From contig VEFU01000011.1 in assembly GCA_007679095.1 (NCBI GenBank), positions 28,519 to 92,518 of the forward strand: a stretch of 64,000 bases of DNA, in the 5' to 3' direction. The notes beneath the pieces were generated by a model. The model ran no database searches. It had not been told where the DNA came from and was given only the letters and a program-made list of their open reading frames with translations. How positions within the stretch are numbered: the first letter of the stretch is position 1; every line of letters starts with the position of its first letter. A program made the translations under genes and the position numbers. Source of the stretch: Paenibacillus bovis (GTDB lineage: Bacteria; Bacillota; Bacilli; Bacillales; Bacillaceae_C). Below are positions 8,625-18,012 of this stretch, in pieces.

Positions 8625-10133
8625 ATGGTGATAAAAACAGTACTAAAAAATCCTATTTATTGGTCTGATATTCCAGATGTTGATGTAATTAGAGTTGGAA
8701 ACGCTTATTATATGGTGAGTACTAGTATGCATTCAATGCCAGGCTGTCCAATTATGAAGTCTGAAAACCTAGCAGATTGGGAGATTATTGGCTATGTTTA
8801 TGATCAACTAGAAGACAATGATGCTCATAATTTAATAGATGGGAAAGGCATCTATGGAAAAGGTTCATGGGCTGCGAGTTTACGTTATCATAATGGCACA
8901 TTTTATGTTTGTTTTTCTAGTAATGACGCTAGGAAGTTTTATATTTATCAAACAAACGACATTGAATCCAGAAATTGGAAGCGCTCTACTATTGACGGTA
9001 TTTATCATGATCCTGCATTGCTATTTGATGAAGGGAGAGTTTTCGTAATTTATGGCTGTGGTCATATTCGTATTACTGAACTTACAGAAGATGTAACCGC
9101 TGTTAAAGAAGGTGGGATAAATCAGCTATTACTAGAAACAGAAACGGAGGGAATTGGCCTCCGTTGTGAAGGCTGCCATGCATATAAAATAAATGGCCAA
9201 TATTATTTAATATTTATTGAGTGGCCAACAGTTGGTAATAGACGCAGAAGGCAAATTTGTTATCGTTCCAACAACCTTCTTGGAGAATACGAACGTAAAA
9301 TTATTTTTGATGATGATATGGGCTACCATAATAAAGGAATCGCTCAAGGTGCCATTTTTAATACACCGAATGAGGAATGGTATGCAATGTTATTCCAAGA
9401 CCATGATGCAGTCGGGAGAATTCCATATATTCTTCCTGTTAAATGGGAGGATGGATGGCCGATGATTGGAATTAACGGAAAGGCACCGGAAGAAATAGAA
9501 ATTAACTTGCCTCCTACACAATCTAAGCCATTGGTCATTAGTGATGACTTTGACTATAAGGAAAATAAACTGCAGTTGAATTGGCAATGGAATCATAATC
9601 CAGACAATGATTTGTGGTCCGTAATCAAAAGACCAGGTTTTTTACGATTAGAAACAGGATATATTGCTGACAGTATTTTACGTGCTCGTAATACATTAAC
9701 TCAAAGAACAGAGGGGCCACATTGTACAGGAATTACATCCATGGATATGTCTAACATGAAGATAGGTGACCATGCAGGTCTCGTAGCTCTGCAAAATACC
9801 TTTGGCACGGTTGGGGTAGCGGTTGAAAATGATGGGAAATATGTAATAGCGACTGTAAACGATGGTAATGGTGGCGAAGAAGTAGTTGAAAAACATCTTA
9901 TAGAAGATGATTTGCTTTTTGTAAAAATAAAATTTAACTTTGAAGATAGTAAAGACATAGCAACATTTTATTATTCGGGAAATGGACAAGACTGGATTGA
10001 AATAGGTTCCCCGTTAAAAATGAAATATACATTAGATCATTTTATGGGCTATCGAATTGGACTTTTCAATTATGCTACGAAAGAAATTGGTGGTTACGTA
10101 GATTTCGACTATTTCCATTATGAGAAAGAATAA
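8625..10133 (+). CDS. Glycoside hydrolase family 43 (beta-xylosidase / arabinofuranosidase type)
   Basis: Inverting hydrolase expected to cut xylose or arabinose residues from xylo-oligosaccharides. The five-bladed propeller occupies about residues 5-300. Visible are the base-Asp region (S-D-I-P-D-V-D near 14-20), the pKa-modulating Asp in Y-H-D-P-A (near 129) and the acid Glu in R-C-E-G-C-H-A-Y-K (near 182). A beta-sandwich C-terminal domain of the kind found in GH43 xylosidases fills the last ~190 residues. There is no signal peptide, so it acts in the cytoplasm on imported oligomers. A GGGGGAG site sits inside the frame, so I place the start at ATG 8625 (GTG 8628 also possible) rather than ATG 8613. 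It fits with the importer at 0.7-4.3 kb and GH115 at 31.8 kb. Confidence 0.88.
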   Translation: MVIKTVLKNPIYWSDIPDVDVIRVGNAYYMVSTSMHSMPGCPIMKSENLADWEIIGYVYDQLEDNDAHNLIDGKGIYGKGSWAASLRYHNGTFYVCFSSNDARKFYIYQTNDIESRNWKRSTIDGIYHDPALLFDEGRVFVIYGCGHIRITELTEDVTAVKEGGINQLLLETETEGIGLRCEGCHAYKINGQYYLIFIEWPTVGNRRRRQICYRSNNLLGEYERKIIFDDDMGYHNKGIAQGAIFNTPNEEWYAMLFQDHDAVGRIPYILPVKWEDGWPMIGINGKAPEEIEINLPPTQSKPLVISDDFDYKENKLQLNWQWNHNPDNDLWSVIKRPGFLRLETGYIADSILRARNTLTQRTEGPHCTGITSMDMSNMKIGDHAGLVALQNTFGTVGVAVENDGKYVIATVNDGNGGEEVVEKHLIEDDLLFVKIKFNFEDSKDIATFYYSGNGQDWIEIGSPLKMKYTLDHFMGYRIGLFNYATKEIGGYVDFDYFHYEKE

Positions 10134-10142
10134 ATATTAAAT

Positions 10143-10198
10143 AGAGGCTAAGTAGTAAGGTTTTTCATTTTAAACCTTCTGCTTAGCCTCTACTGTTT
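10143..10198. terminator. Terminator hairpin after GH43
   Basis: A long imperfect stem (AGAGGCTAAG... pairing with ...CTTAGCCTCT, 10143-10191) is followed by a T-containing tail. It also lies just beyond the stop of the opposing small gene at 10205. Confidence 0.7.
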
Positions 10199-10204
10199 TA
10201 ATAG

Positions 10205-10420
10205 CTATCTTCTTTTCTTTTTTGAATCCATTAGAACATTCTTCCTCGTAATAGATGCCATATTAACATTAACATGTACTACGTTATCCTTTATTTTTTT
10301 TATATCAACGACAATGCCATTACGGCCCTTAATTCTTATATTTTCACCTGCAGTAGGTACCGTTTTTCGTAATTGTGTTAATAAGACATTTCTATTCTCA
10401 ATAAAATGAACAACAATCAT
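10205..10420 (-). CDS. Small conserved hypothetical protein (KOW-like beta-barrel)
   Basis: 71 residues, strongly basic at the C-terminus (S-K-K-K-R-R). Residues 22-55 read G-E-N-I-R-I-K-G-R-N-G-I-V-V-D-I, then N-V-V-H-V-N-V, a pattern of short strands around a glycine turn that resembles KOW or DUF2187-type small barrels. An AAAAGGTGAG site lies in front of the ATG at 10420. It is monocistronic and convergent with GH43. A nucleic-acid-binding role would fit the charge and fold but is inference only. Confidence 0.6.
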   Translation of the reverse strand: MIVVHFIENRNVLLTQLRKTVPTAGENIRIKGRNGIVVDIKKIKDNVVHVNVNMASITRKNVLMDSKKKRR

Positions 10421-10708
10421 CAGATTCTCACCTTTTCTTTTGGAATGAATTCAATACTCCAAATGAAATATATGAGTGAATGTATAATTTATTCCCGATA
10501 ATAATAAAAAATATTATACGGTGTTTTACATCGTTTTGCGATTTATATCGGAACTCAAATCTTGTTGCTTTTCACCATGTAAGAATTAACTTTCAATATA
10601 AAAGGTTTTTCAAAAGTAACACGAAGTCATTACTGTTAAAATAAAACATAATACTATCTAATATGAATAACTAGCCATGAGAAAACGTGAAGTTGAGGTA
10701 TTAATTAT

Positions 10709-13054
10709 ATGAATGAAGATTTATTGCTAGCTGCTAATATGAAATATCAAAGAGCTGAAGAAAAGGCAATAGCTTACTTTAAAGCACTACATACGCAAAT
10801 GCAGGAGAAATATTATGTCTCAACGTTAACGAATGATATACATATATGGAAAAAACATCATATTCATTATCGTTGGAATGGGAGAAGAAAGTCTAAAACA
10901 AAGCATTATCGCCATTATATTGAATGGCTTAATTTTACAGGAAAATTAGATAATTATTTACAACGAAGTATATCCTATTTGTATTTGCGTGATTTAGGAA
11001 AGCCTTTGGACAATGAGAAGACACAGACAAAGATACAAGAGGCAGTTGCTAGTTTGAAAAAAAGACTTTTATCTGATGACAAGTCAGAGTTTTTTAATAT
11101 GGCTACTTTGTATCGATGGTCCCAAAAGTATGGGATTGAATCCACCATCATCTGGCTATTTGAAAAGCTAACAATTGTTTCCTCTAACATACCAGTGGGG
11201 ATGGATAAAGAACATGCGAAAAGAAAACTAATTAAATTAATCGCAGGGGTTGTCATGCATGAATTTGAAGAAATAGATGATGATCTATCTGAACAAGACC
11301 GTCAACTTAGACTTGATAAAGCAATAAGGCTTGGATATTGTTACGGATTAACATATCCGTTTATTGATGATCTTCTTGATGCTAATGTCTTAACGGAAAC
11401 GGAGAAACAGCAATATACTAAAATCATTCGTATCTCCCTAATCACAGGTAATGTACCTCAACTCGGCGAATGGGTTGGTCCAAAAAAACAGCTTATCGAA
11501 TTTGTACATCAAGAACTTAAGGCTGCTTTTGAGTATATAAAAGCTAATTTGAGTAGTGAAACACATACACAATTTTTCGAGCAAGCGTATATATTTTTTC
11601 ATTCGCAGGAAATTGATCGTGAAAAGGACTTAGATAATGAACAGTATACAAATGAGGATATATATGTCCCGATTATCTTAAAATCTGCGTATTCTAGATT
11701 AATTGCTAGAACGGTACTTAGCCCAGAAACGGATGAGGGCTTTAATAATCGAACTTTTTACTACGGGATATACAACCAGCTTGCAGATGACTTTGCTGAT
11801 ATGTTTGATGATATGGAGGAAGGTGCAGTTACTCCTTATACTTACTATTGGAAATATCATAAGAAGCGCAAAGACTTACTAAATCCGTTTGAATTATACT
11901 GGACAGTTATTTGCAATCTAATTCATCATATTTATCAATCTGATCCTAATACAAGGGAAGTTATTTTAGCTCGAGCAATAAATGGGATAAAACGTTTTAA
12001 AGAGAAATGTGGAAAAGAGCAATATAAAGAAGTAATGGGGATTTTTGCACCGTCAAATTCAAAATTTAACAATCTCATTCAAAAAGTGGTACGTCAAGCA
12101 GATGATGTGGACTTTTTTGATAAATTGCTGCGGGATGAAATGATTGCGAATTTGAGAAAAGAACAGAAAGAACAAGATGAATTTACAGCTAACATGGAAT
12201 CGATTCGAATTCAATTGAATAATGTTTTACCTATTCCTAAAAATGAACAAACATTATTGTTAGAAGAACCACTTATGGATGCGGTAAATTACAGTTTGGA
12301 GGGGGATGGAAAACGAATCCGACCATTCGTTGCTTGGATGATGGCAAAGCAGTATGGTCTTAATGAATCAGCTGTATTACCGTTATTAAAATCATTAGAA
12401 TATATGCATACTGCTTCATTAATTTTTGATGATTTACCTTCACAAGATAATGCTGAAATACGGAGAGGGCGACCAACGCTACATCATATATATAATAGTG
12501 CGATTGCAGAATTAACTGGTTTATTTTTAACACAGAAAGCTATCGAAGAGCAGATATCCCTGAACGGTTTTGATGCTAAATTTGTTCTACGATTAATCCA
12601 ATATTCTGCACAAAAAACAATGGAAATGTGTAAAGGTCAAGCTTTGGATTTAGAGTCTAAGGGAAAAAAGTTAACATTAGAGCAACTAAATTTGATGTGT
12701 TTTTATAAAACAGGAATTGCATTTGAAGCGTCTATTATTATGCCTCTAATACTTGTAAATGAGAAGCCATCACATATAGAGATGTTTAAGAAGTTTGCTT
12801 ATCATGCTGGCATTGCCTTTCAAATTAAAGATGATTTACTGGATGAGGAAGGGGATGTCGAAGTACTTGGAAAACCAATACAACAAGATCTTGATAATAA
12901 TAGTTCCACCTTTGTAACCGTCCTTGGAGTGGATGGGGCAAAAAAGGAAATGTGGGACCATTATTATCTTGCAATGGAAACTCTGCATCAAGTCCCACAA
13001 AAACCTGTATTTCTTAAATATTTGCTGGACTATATGGTTAATAGAAATCAATAA
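10709..13054 (+). CDS. Two-domain polyprenyl synthetase family protein
   Basis: 781 residues, against ~290-350 for ordinary prenyl diphosphate synthases. The C-terminal ~290 residues carry an intact enzyme: G-D-G-K-R-I-R-P (532-539), first Asp-rich motif D-D-L-P-S-Q-D (574-580) followed by R-R-G-R-P-T, and second motif K-D-D-L-L-D (707-712). This predicts head-to-tail condensation of allylic diphosphates with IPP. The N-terminal ~480 residues look like a divergent second all-helical prenyl fold: F-I-D-D-L-L-D (218-224) and L-A-D-D-F-A-D (358-364) lie ~140 residues apart, the same spacing as the real pair, but the G-K-R-x-R-P motif is not clear. No membrane segment. Weak ribosome site (TGAGGT) before ATG 10709. 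It is alone between terminators, so neither product nor a terpene-cyclase role for the N-terminal half can be read from context. Confidence 0.85.
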   Translation: MNEDLLLAANMKYQRAEEKAIAYFKALHTQMQEKYYVSTLTNDIHIWKKHHIHYRWNGRRKSKTKHYRHYIEWLNFTGKLDNYLQRSISYLYLRDLGKPLDNEKTQTKIQEAVASLKKRLLSDDKSEFFNMATLYRWSQKYGIESTIIWLFEKLTIVSSNIPVGMDKEHAKRKLIKLIAGVVMHEFEEIDDDLSEQDRQLRLDKAIRLGYCYGLTYPFIDDLLDANVLTETEKQQYTKIIRISLITGNVPQLGEWVGPKKQLIEFVHQELKAAFEYIKANLSSETHTQFFEQAYIFFHSQEIDREKDLDNEQYTNEDIYVPIILKSAYSRLIARTVLSPETDEGFNNRTFYYGIYNQLADDFADMFDDMEEGAVTPYTYYWKYHKKRKDLLNPFELYWTVICNLIHHIYQSDPNTREVILARAINGIKRFKEKCGKEQYKEVMGIFAPSNSKFNNLIQKVVRQADDVDFFDKLLRDEMIANLRKEQKEQDEFTANMESIRIQLNNVLPIPKNEQTLLLEEPLMDAVNYSLEGDGKRIRPFVAWMMAKQYGLNESAVLPLLKSLEYMHTASLIFDDLPSQDNAEIRRGRPTLHHIYNSAIAELTGLFLTQKAIEEQISLNGFDAKFVLRLIQYSAQKTMEMCKGQALDLESKGKKLTLEQLNLMCFYKTGIAFEASIIMPLILVNEKPSHIEMFKKFAYHAGIAFQIKDDLLDEEGDVEVLGKPIQQDLDNNSSTFVTVLGVDGAKKEMWDHYYLAMETLHQVPQKPVFLKYLLDYMVNRNQ

Positions 13055-13059
13055 AAAAG

Positions 13060-13105
13060 AAGTAGTCCCTGGTTTAATAACGAAGTGTTGAACCAGGGAC
13101 TACTT
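13060..13105. terminator. Bidirectional terminator
   Basis: A perfect 15-bp stem (AAGTAGTCCCTGGTT and complement) separates the prenyl synthase gene from the opposing small gene at 13122. Confidence 0.8.
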
Positions 13106-13121
13106 TGGATTGGAAGAATCA

Positions 13122-13253
13122 TTATTGTTTGGAATTTTGGCGATTCGTGGGATGAATAGCTTTTTCTAAATCTTCTGCTGCAATTGTGCTTTTTATAGTA
13201 TCACTGTTAGGTTTACCTTTTTGGCTGTATCCTTTATCACGTTTTTGACTCAT
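13122..13253 (-). CDS. Very small protein (43 residues), hypothetical
   Basis: A short gene that length filters miss. On the minus strand an ATG at 13253 is preceded by AGAAAGGAG eight bases upstream, a strong site. The product starts M-S-Q-K-R-D-K-G-Y-S and ends N-S-K-Q, with A-A-E-D-L-E-K-A-I in the middle. It is hydrophilic, lacks Cys and Trp, and has no membrane segment; its size and charge recall small spore-associated proteins. It ends just before the bidirectional terminator. Real coding is likely from the ribosome site and tidy terminator; function is unknown. Confidence 0.6.
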   Translation of the reverse strand: MSQKRDKGYSQKGKPNSDTIKSTIAAEDLEKAIHPTNRQNSKQ

Positions 13254-13347
13254 TGTCTCCACTCCTTTCTACTATTAAGATGTTTCAAATGTCAAAAGCC
13301 TATTCAAAATTATTTAGAGCTATAGCAGAGCTAGTATCGCTTCTAGC

Positions 13348-14340
13348 TCATGTAGTAGATTTTGGTGGTTCTTCCATCCAGCCTTTTTCAATCATGATAT
13401 TTGCCCCGTCTTCCACAAAGAGTGCAACATCCATTGACATCTTTGCGTACATTGCTCCAATATCTCTTCTTCCATCAAGTGATAAAGCATTTGCGTATGA
13501 CCGAATCTTCATCGCAAACATATCAATCTTATGCCATAACATTAATTTATCTGAAAACGGTGAGAAAGTAGACGTAGTAACGAGCGAATCTAAAAGATGT
13601 GGTGTTGGTAAATCATCATTTTCCAGTTTTTCTGAACACTTTTGAATATGTTTATGTGTAATATCTTTTCCTCTAATGAAAAATTTCTGCACCTTTTCTG
13701 ATTTCGCCACTTGACTAAATGCTTGTAGGAGCGCCTTACTCGCTACATTATTTTCAATATTATCATGAAGATGTGATATTTCTAATGCATGTAAAGGGCG
13801 AACATCACCAAAAAAACCTTTTAAAAAACTTTGCTTATTTATAAAATCTACTTTATTTGGAATAGGGATAACAGGCGGTTTCATTAACATACCTTTTTTC
13901 TCTAGCGTATTATTTATTTTGGTAATTAAGTGTAATGTAGAATGAAGCGTACTTACATAAAAGTCCTTTATATCCTGTCTCGTAACTAGTGGAATGGCTA
14001 TCGAATATATACTCATCCCTGCTTTACTCGTATATTTTAAATAGTGTAAGTAAAATTCATCCGCAAATAATCTTGGTGCACCTATATTTACATCTTCTTT
14101 AGAAAATCCAACTGGAATGGGGAAATTTTCCTTATCAAATATGAATTTTAATTGATCGACTAATTTATTACTAAGATTTAAGGCATACTCTACTACCTTT
14201 TTGATATCTTTATCATCTACATGCTGTAGGAAATATTGAAGGACACATTGTGCCATAGTATTACCATTATAAGTTGCCCACATTTTACCCATCTCAGCTG
14301 CAGTTAGTGGCTCCGACGTTTTTGATTTATGAAGATTCAC
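13348..14340 (-). CDS. DUF3231 family protein
   Basis: About 330 residues of the DUF3231 family, which is found mainly in Bacillaceae and is thought to consist of two ferritin-like four-helix units; activity unknown. The sequence shows helix-rich repeats in which L-T-A-A-E-M-G-K-M-W (N-terminal half) and a related helix with H-D-N-I-E-N-N (second half) precede similar segments. I choose GTG 14340 as the start because GAGAGGA lies eight bases upstream; the longer ATG at 14358 would sit before that site with no site of its own. It is a single gene transcribed leftward. Some relatives are spore associated, which is family knowledge rather than evidence from this sequence. Confidence 0.75.
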   Translation of the reverse strand: MNLHKSKTSEPLTAAEMGKMWATYNGNTMAQCVLQYFLQHVDDKDIKKVVEYALNLSNKLVDQLKFIFDKENFPIPVGFSKEDVNIGAPRLFADEFYLHYLKYTSKAGMSIYSIAIPLVTRQDIKDFYVSTLHSTLHLITKINNTLEKKGMLMKPPVIPIPNKVDFINKQSFLKGFFGDVRPLHALEISHLHDNIENNVASKALLQAFSQVAKSEKVQKFFIRGKDITHKHIQKCSEKLENDDLPTPHLLDSLVTTSTFSPFSDKLMLWHKIDMFAMKIRSYANALSLDGRRDIGAMYAKMSMDVALFVEDGANIMIEKGWMEEPPKSTT

Positions 14341-14490
14341 GATACAAATTCCTCTCATCAGTCATATTTGTATATAGTGTTATCGGCTTATTGAAAAGTA
14401 TTCATAACATGTCAAAAGTTAGTTTCAAGTTATTGGAAAATGATCTTTAATAATGATAGGCAATTGTCCTCCGAATTTAAATATAAACGT

Positions 14491-14518
14491 AAAAAAATCC
14501 ATCATGTATAGACGGATC
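14491..14518 (-). terminator. Terminator of the small membrane protein gene
   Basis: On the minus strand a 7-bp stem (ATCCGTC/GATGGAT, one G-U) is followed by seven T residues, directly after the stop at 14524. Confidence 0.65.
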
Positions 14519-14523
14519 TTCTC

Positions 14524-14718
14524 TTAAGTAATATCGAAAATATCATGAAACAACCTACCAAAACCTCTAACAATCCAAAATAATAAGCGAAACGGTAACA
14601 AAAGTATTTCAGGTATCCAAAATAAAATATCAGCAAGAATATCAAGAAAAGAATAGTGATCATTTCTTTTTTTATATTTTCGTGTATTTGTTTTCTTTTT
14701 CTGCCACCAATCTCTCAT
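14524..14718 (-). CDS. Small membrane protein, hypothetical
   Basis: 64 residues. The first ~22 are polar and strongly basic (K-K-K-T-N-T-R-K-Y-K-K-R). Residues ~24-57 are hydrophobic and aromatic (I-L-F-W-I-P-E-I-L-L-L-P-F-R-L-L-F-W), long enough for one membrane helix or an amphipathic hairpin. By the positive-inside rule the N-terminus should be cytoplasmic. An AGAGGAG site precedes the ATG. It is transcribed alone and has its own terminator. Function unknown. Confidence 0.65.
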   Translation of the reverse strand: MRDWWQKKKTNTRKYKKRNDHYSFLDILADILFWIPEILLLPFRLLFWIVRGFGRLFHDIFDIT

Positions 14719-14855
14719 TGCTCCTCTATTCCCCTTTCTTTAAAATTCCTCATTGACATATATAGAAATCGAACTCTATGCTATTAAGTAATACTATATA
14801 CGAATTGAATATTTTTTAGTTTCAGAAATGAAAGAAATGAGTGGAGAGAATAGAA

Positions 14856-15560
14856 ATGTTATTGAAACAATTATTTATTGGTAAGCCAAAAACAGTTGGA
14901 AAAAAGGATGCTCCAAATCCAATGGATAGAGAATGGACAAGTGCTATTTTTAAAGAGCCTGTGCAAGGACCTATTTATGTAAGCAAAACGAATTTACATG
15001 GAGATGGGCAGGCAGATTTAAAGAATCATGGTGGTCCTGAAAAGGCAGTATTTGTTTATCCATCTGAGCATTATGATTATTGGAGAAAAGAGCTTAATGG
15101 AGTAGATATTTCAGCAGGAGGAATGGGAGAAAATTTCTTACTAGAAAATGCATCTGAAAGTACGGTGTGTATTGGTGATACGTATCAAGTTGGAGAAGCA
15201 ATTGTTCAAGTATCGCAACCAAGACAACCATGCTGGAAACCTGCACGTAGATATAAAATTAAAAATTTAGCATTATTGATTCAACATACTGGAAGGACAG
15301 GCTGGTATTTACGAGTAATAGAAGAAGGATATGTAGAGGCTGGTCAATCACTCCGTTTACTAAACCGTCCTTTTCCTGATTGGACAATAGCAAGGTGTAA
15401 TAAAATTATGCATGTGGAAAAGGATAATCTAGAGCTAGCTCGCAACCTTGGAGATTGTGAGTTACTTGCAGAAAATTGGAGAACAACTTTAAGAAATCGA
15501 GTTGAAAAAGGAGTTATATCTAATATTCAAAATCGTGTGTATGGACCAAATAATGGATGA
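14856..15560 (+). CDS. MOSC domain-containing protein (YiiM-like)
   Basis: About 234 residues of the MOSC (molybdenum cofactor sulfurase C-terminal) superfamily, YiiM branch. YiiM-type proteins reduce N-hydroxylated compounds using Moco. Seen here: G-D-G-Q-A-D-L-K-N-H-G-G-P-E-K-A-V near residues 49-65 (the family's gDgQaD..hHGGpdkAv) and Q-P-R-Q-P-C-W-K-P near 127-135, whose Cys is the expected molybdenum ligand. A C-terminal 3-alpha region follows. GGAGAG seven bases before ATG 14856 sets the start, not the earlier GTG at 14841. It lies 46 bases upstream of an ABC exporter, perhaps by chance. Confidence 0.85.
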   Translation: MLLKQLFIGKPKTVGKKDAPNPMDREWTSAIFKEPVQGPIYVSKTNLHGDGQADLKNHGGPEKAVFVYPSEHYDYWRKELNGVDISAGGMGENFLLENASESTVCIGDTYQVGEAIVQVSQPRQPCWKPARRYKIKNLALLIQHTGRTGWYLRVIEEGYVEAGQSLRLLNRPFPDWTIARCNKIMHVEKDNLELARNLGDCELLAENWRTTLRNRVEKGVISNIQNRVYGPNNG

Positions 15561-15606
15561 TGTACATGTTTTATAGAAAAATGCTTTTTAAAGGAGAAGA
15601 ATAAAG

Positions 15607-16821
15607 ATGAAGTCTATGCTCATCCATGAATGGAAGATGATGGTGAAAAGTAAGAAAAACGTGTTATTTGTAATGGCGTTAGTCGTGCTAATCTTAAGCT
15701 ATTGCTTTATTTTTCTACCAAATAAAGAAACGAATGACACATTTGATCCTGAAAAAGCGAAACAGCAAATTCAAAACTTGGAAGCTGTTCAGAAAGGGAA
15801 AAAGGCTAGAGGTGCCACTGGTTTTTCTACGATGTCAGGCAGAGCTGTTTATGCAGAAAATGAATATAGTATAAAACTCTTAAGTAAATTGGTAACTTCC
15901 TACGAGGATGGAGATTTCGTTCGATTTGCACATTTGAAATTACTTGATTTTTTAAAAAATGGTGTTCCAACAGATGAAAAGCTTCTAGAACAATCAATAT
16001 TCCTCAGTAATGATTACCAATTTGCCTTTAACCAAACAACTCTCCGATATCAAGGATATTTGGAGGAAGAATTACCAGTTACATATGAAATGATTGAGCA
16101 AAAAACAGCATTGCAAACGATTCAAAATTTCTTATTAGGAACTGCTGTATTGGGTATTATATTTGTTGCTATATATTTCAGTAGCGACATGTTAACAAGG
16201 GATCGCCAAAATAAAACAGTTTTACAAGGACTACCGATAGGATGGTATCGACTAATTAATATTAAATCATTTGTCTCCTTTTCTTATACGATTATTATCT
16301 TAGCAGCCCTACTAGTCATTGCTTCCATTGTACTAACAATTCTGAATGGATTTGGTTCGTTTGACATTCGAGTTCCTATTACATTACCGAGGGCAGAACC
16401 AGAATACGGATTCAGCTTTAATCAATATGACACCATTTCACTTGGAAAGTTCCTTATGAAGGGATTAGCGTTTTTCTTTATTCTTATCTATCTGTTTATA
16501 AGATTGAATGCTATGCTCGGTCTTCTATTTAAAAACGCTTGGCTTGTTCTTATGGTAAGTACAGTCCTATTATTTTCCGAGCTAATTTATTTTTCAAGAA
16601 CGACCAATAAGTTGTTTGGGATTGATATCAGTAATTTTCCACAAACATACTTTGAATTTGGAAAAATAATAAGTGGGGAAAAAATGTTTCTAGTAAACGT
16701 AGAGTCTATTACTTATGGTAAAGGATTAATAGTTTTAGCTATCACATTATTAATAATTGAAATTGCGCTGTATGTTACTTCGCGTTTTATTACGAAAAGA
16801 CGTTTTTATCATGGCGTTTAA
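15607..16821 (+). CDS. ABC-2 type transporter permease (first subunit)
   Basis: 404-residue membrane subunit of an exporter. One membrane helix lies near residues 18-38, then a large extracytoplasmic loop of ~140 residues, then five to six helices from about 178 to the end, a layout typical of ABC-2 and NatB-like permeases. AAAGGAG precedes the ATG. The order permease, permease, ATPase, lipoprotein with spacings of 17 and 13 bases and a 26-base overlap marks one operon. Exporters of this layout often handle peptides, antibiotics or lipids. Nothing here fixes the substrate. Confidence 0.8.
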   Translation: MKSMLIHEWKMMVKSKKNVLFVMALVVLILSYCFIFLPNKETNDTFDPEKAKQQIQNLEAVQKGKKARGATGFSTMSGRAVYAENEYSIKLLSKLVTSYEDGDFVRFAHLKLLDFLKNGVPTDEKLLEQSIFLSNDYQFAFNQTTLRYQGYLEEELPVTYEMIEQKTALQTIQNFLLGTAVLGIIFVAIYFSSDMLTRDRQNKTVLQGLPIGWYRLINIKSFVSFSYTIIILAALLVIASIVLTILNGFGSFDIRVPITLPRAEPEYGFSFNQYDTISLGKFLMKGLAFFFILIYLFIRLNAMLGLLFKNAWLVLMVSTVLLFSELIYFSRTTNKLFGIDISNFPQTYFEFGKIISGEKMFLVNVESITYGKGLIVLAITLLIIEIALYVTSRFITKRRFYHGV

Positions 16822-16838
16822 TAGAAAGGGTTAAAAAC

Positions 16839-17999
16839 ATGTTCTGGAGATATTCTCTTTATGAAACGAAATTATTGTTGCATAATCGCAAAAACTGGTT
16901 TATTGCTGCATTTTTATTATTATTTTTTCTCGTTTTCTTTATTTACTACAGTCAAGACGAACCAATGACACTACGTGAACAAAAAAGGATAGAATCGGAA
17001 GAGACCTTTGCTGCATTTGAGTATATTGATGAACAACGCGAGGATGTACCGGAAATTGCAGAGGTTTATAACATTCTAACGAAGCAATCCGAATTGGTAC
17101 AACTTCAGGTGTATTACATCGGGATGGGGAATGATAGTGAGCAATACATTGAAAGTGGTTTGCAGTTAAATGAATTGAAATTAAAAATACATGAACTTGG
17201 AAATAAAGGGTTACCGGATCACTTTATCACACCAAAAGAAGAAATTCTAAAGGATACAGCATTATTAAACTATATAAAAGACAATGAGCTCCCACTGGAA
17301 GAAGATTCCTTTAAGACGAATTACTATGTCGAGAATGCATTAGAAGCGATGAGCGGTATATTATTTTTGGTTATTTTATTAATCAGTGGTAGTGAATTAT
17401 TAGTTTATGAACAACGGCATGCATCTGTTGTAAAGGGGTTACCAATCTCCTTTTTGAAAAAGATTACAAGTAAAGTAGCTATCTATAGTATTCAAATAAA
17501 TGTATTTTTACTTGGAGGCTTTATGATAGGCATCCTTTACGCAGCTATGAAACTTTTAGCTGGAGACTTTTCCTTCCCAGTCCTAATTTATGAGAATGGT
17601 GAATACATTTCTGTTTCTACGACGAAGTATTTGCTTTACATTTTCACGGGATTTGCAGTAGTTTCACTACTTATCATGTTTTTGTCGATATTATTAAATA
17701 TGTTGTTTAAAAATGCCTATGCTAATATTCTAGTCGGGTTAGGTATTTTCGCTATTCCTCAAGTGATGATGGCAGCAGGGATTAAATTGATCATGATAGA
17801 ACCTCTATTATTTATCGATATCGTGGGTGTCTTATCAGGTGATATAGCAATTACATTAGGAAATAATGCAGTAGACTTTAGCTATGCTGTTTTGATGTTA
17901 CTACTCCTTATTGCAATTGTGATAGGCAGTATTTATATCATCCATATGTTGTCATATCGTAAAAAACCAAAAGATGAACCAATTGCGAAAGCATATTAA
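16839..17999 (+). CDS. ABC-2 type transporter permease (second subunit)
   Basis: 386 residues with the same topology as the preceding gene: an N-terminal helix at ~20-36, a long outer loop, and a helix cluster from ~168 onward. The segment S-E-L-L-V-Y-E-Q-R-H-A-S-V-V-K-G-L-P matches the position of M-L-T-R-D-R-Q-N-K-T-V-L-Q-G-L-P in the first subunit, so the two are paralogues and probably form a heterodimer. An AGAAAGGG site precedes the ATG. Confidence 0.8.
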   Translation: MFWRYSLYETKLLLHNRKNWFIAAFLLLFFLVFFIYYSQDEPMTLREQKRIESEETFAAFEYIDEQREDVPEIAEVYNILTKQSELVQLQVYYIGMGNDSEQYIESGLQLNELKLKIHELGNKGLPDHFITPKEEILKDTALLNYIKDNELPLEEDSFKTNYYVENALEAMSGILFLVILLISGSELLVYEQRHASVVKGLPISFLKKITSKVAIYSIQINVFLLGGFMIGILYAAMKLLAGDFSFPVLIYENGEYISVSTTKYLLYIFTGFAVVSLLIMFLSILLNMLFKNAYANILVGLGIFAIPQVMMAAGIKLIMIEPLLFIDIVGVLSGDIAITLGNNAVDFSYAVLMLLLLIAIVIGSIYIIHMLSYRKKPKDEPIAKAY

Positions 18000-18012
18000 G
18001 GGGGGAGAGCTC

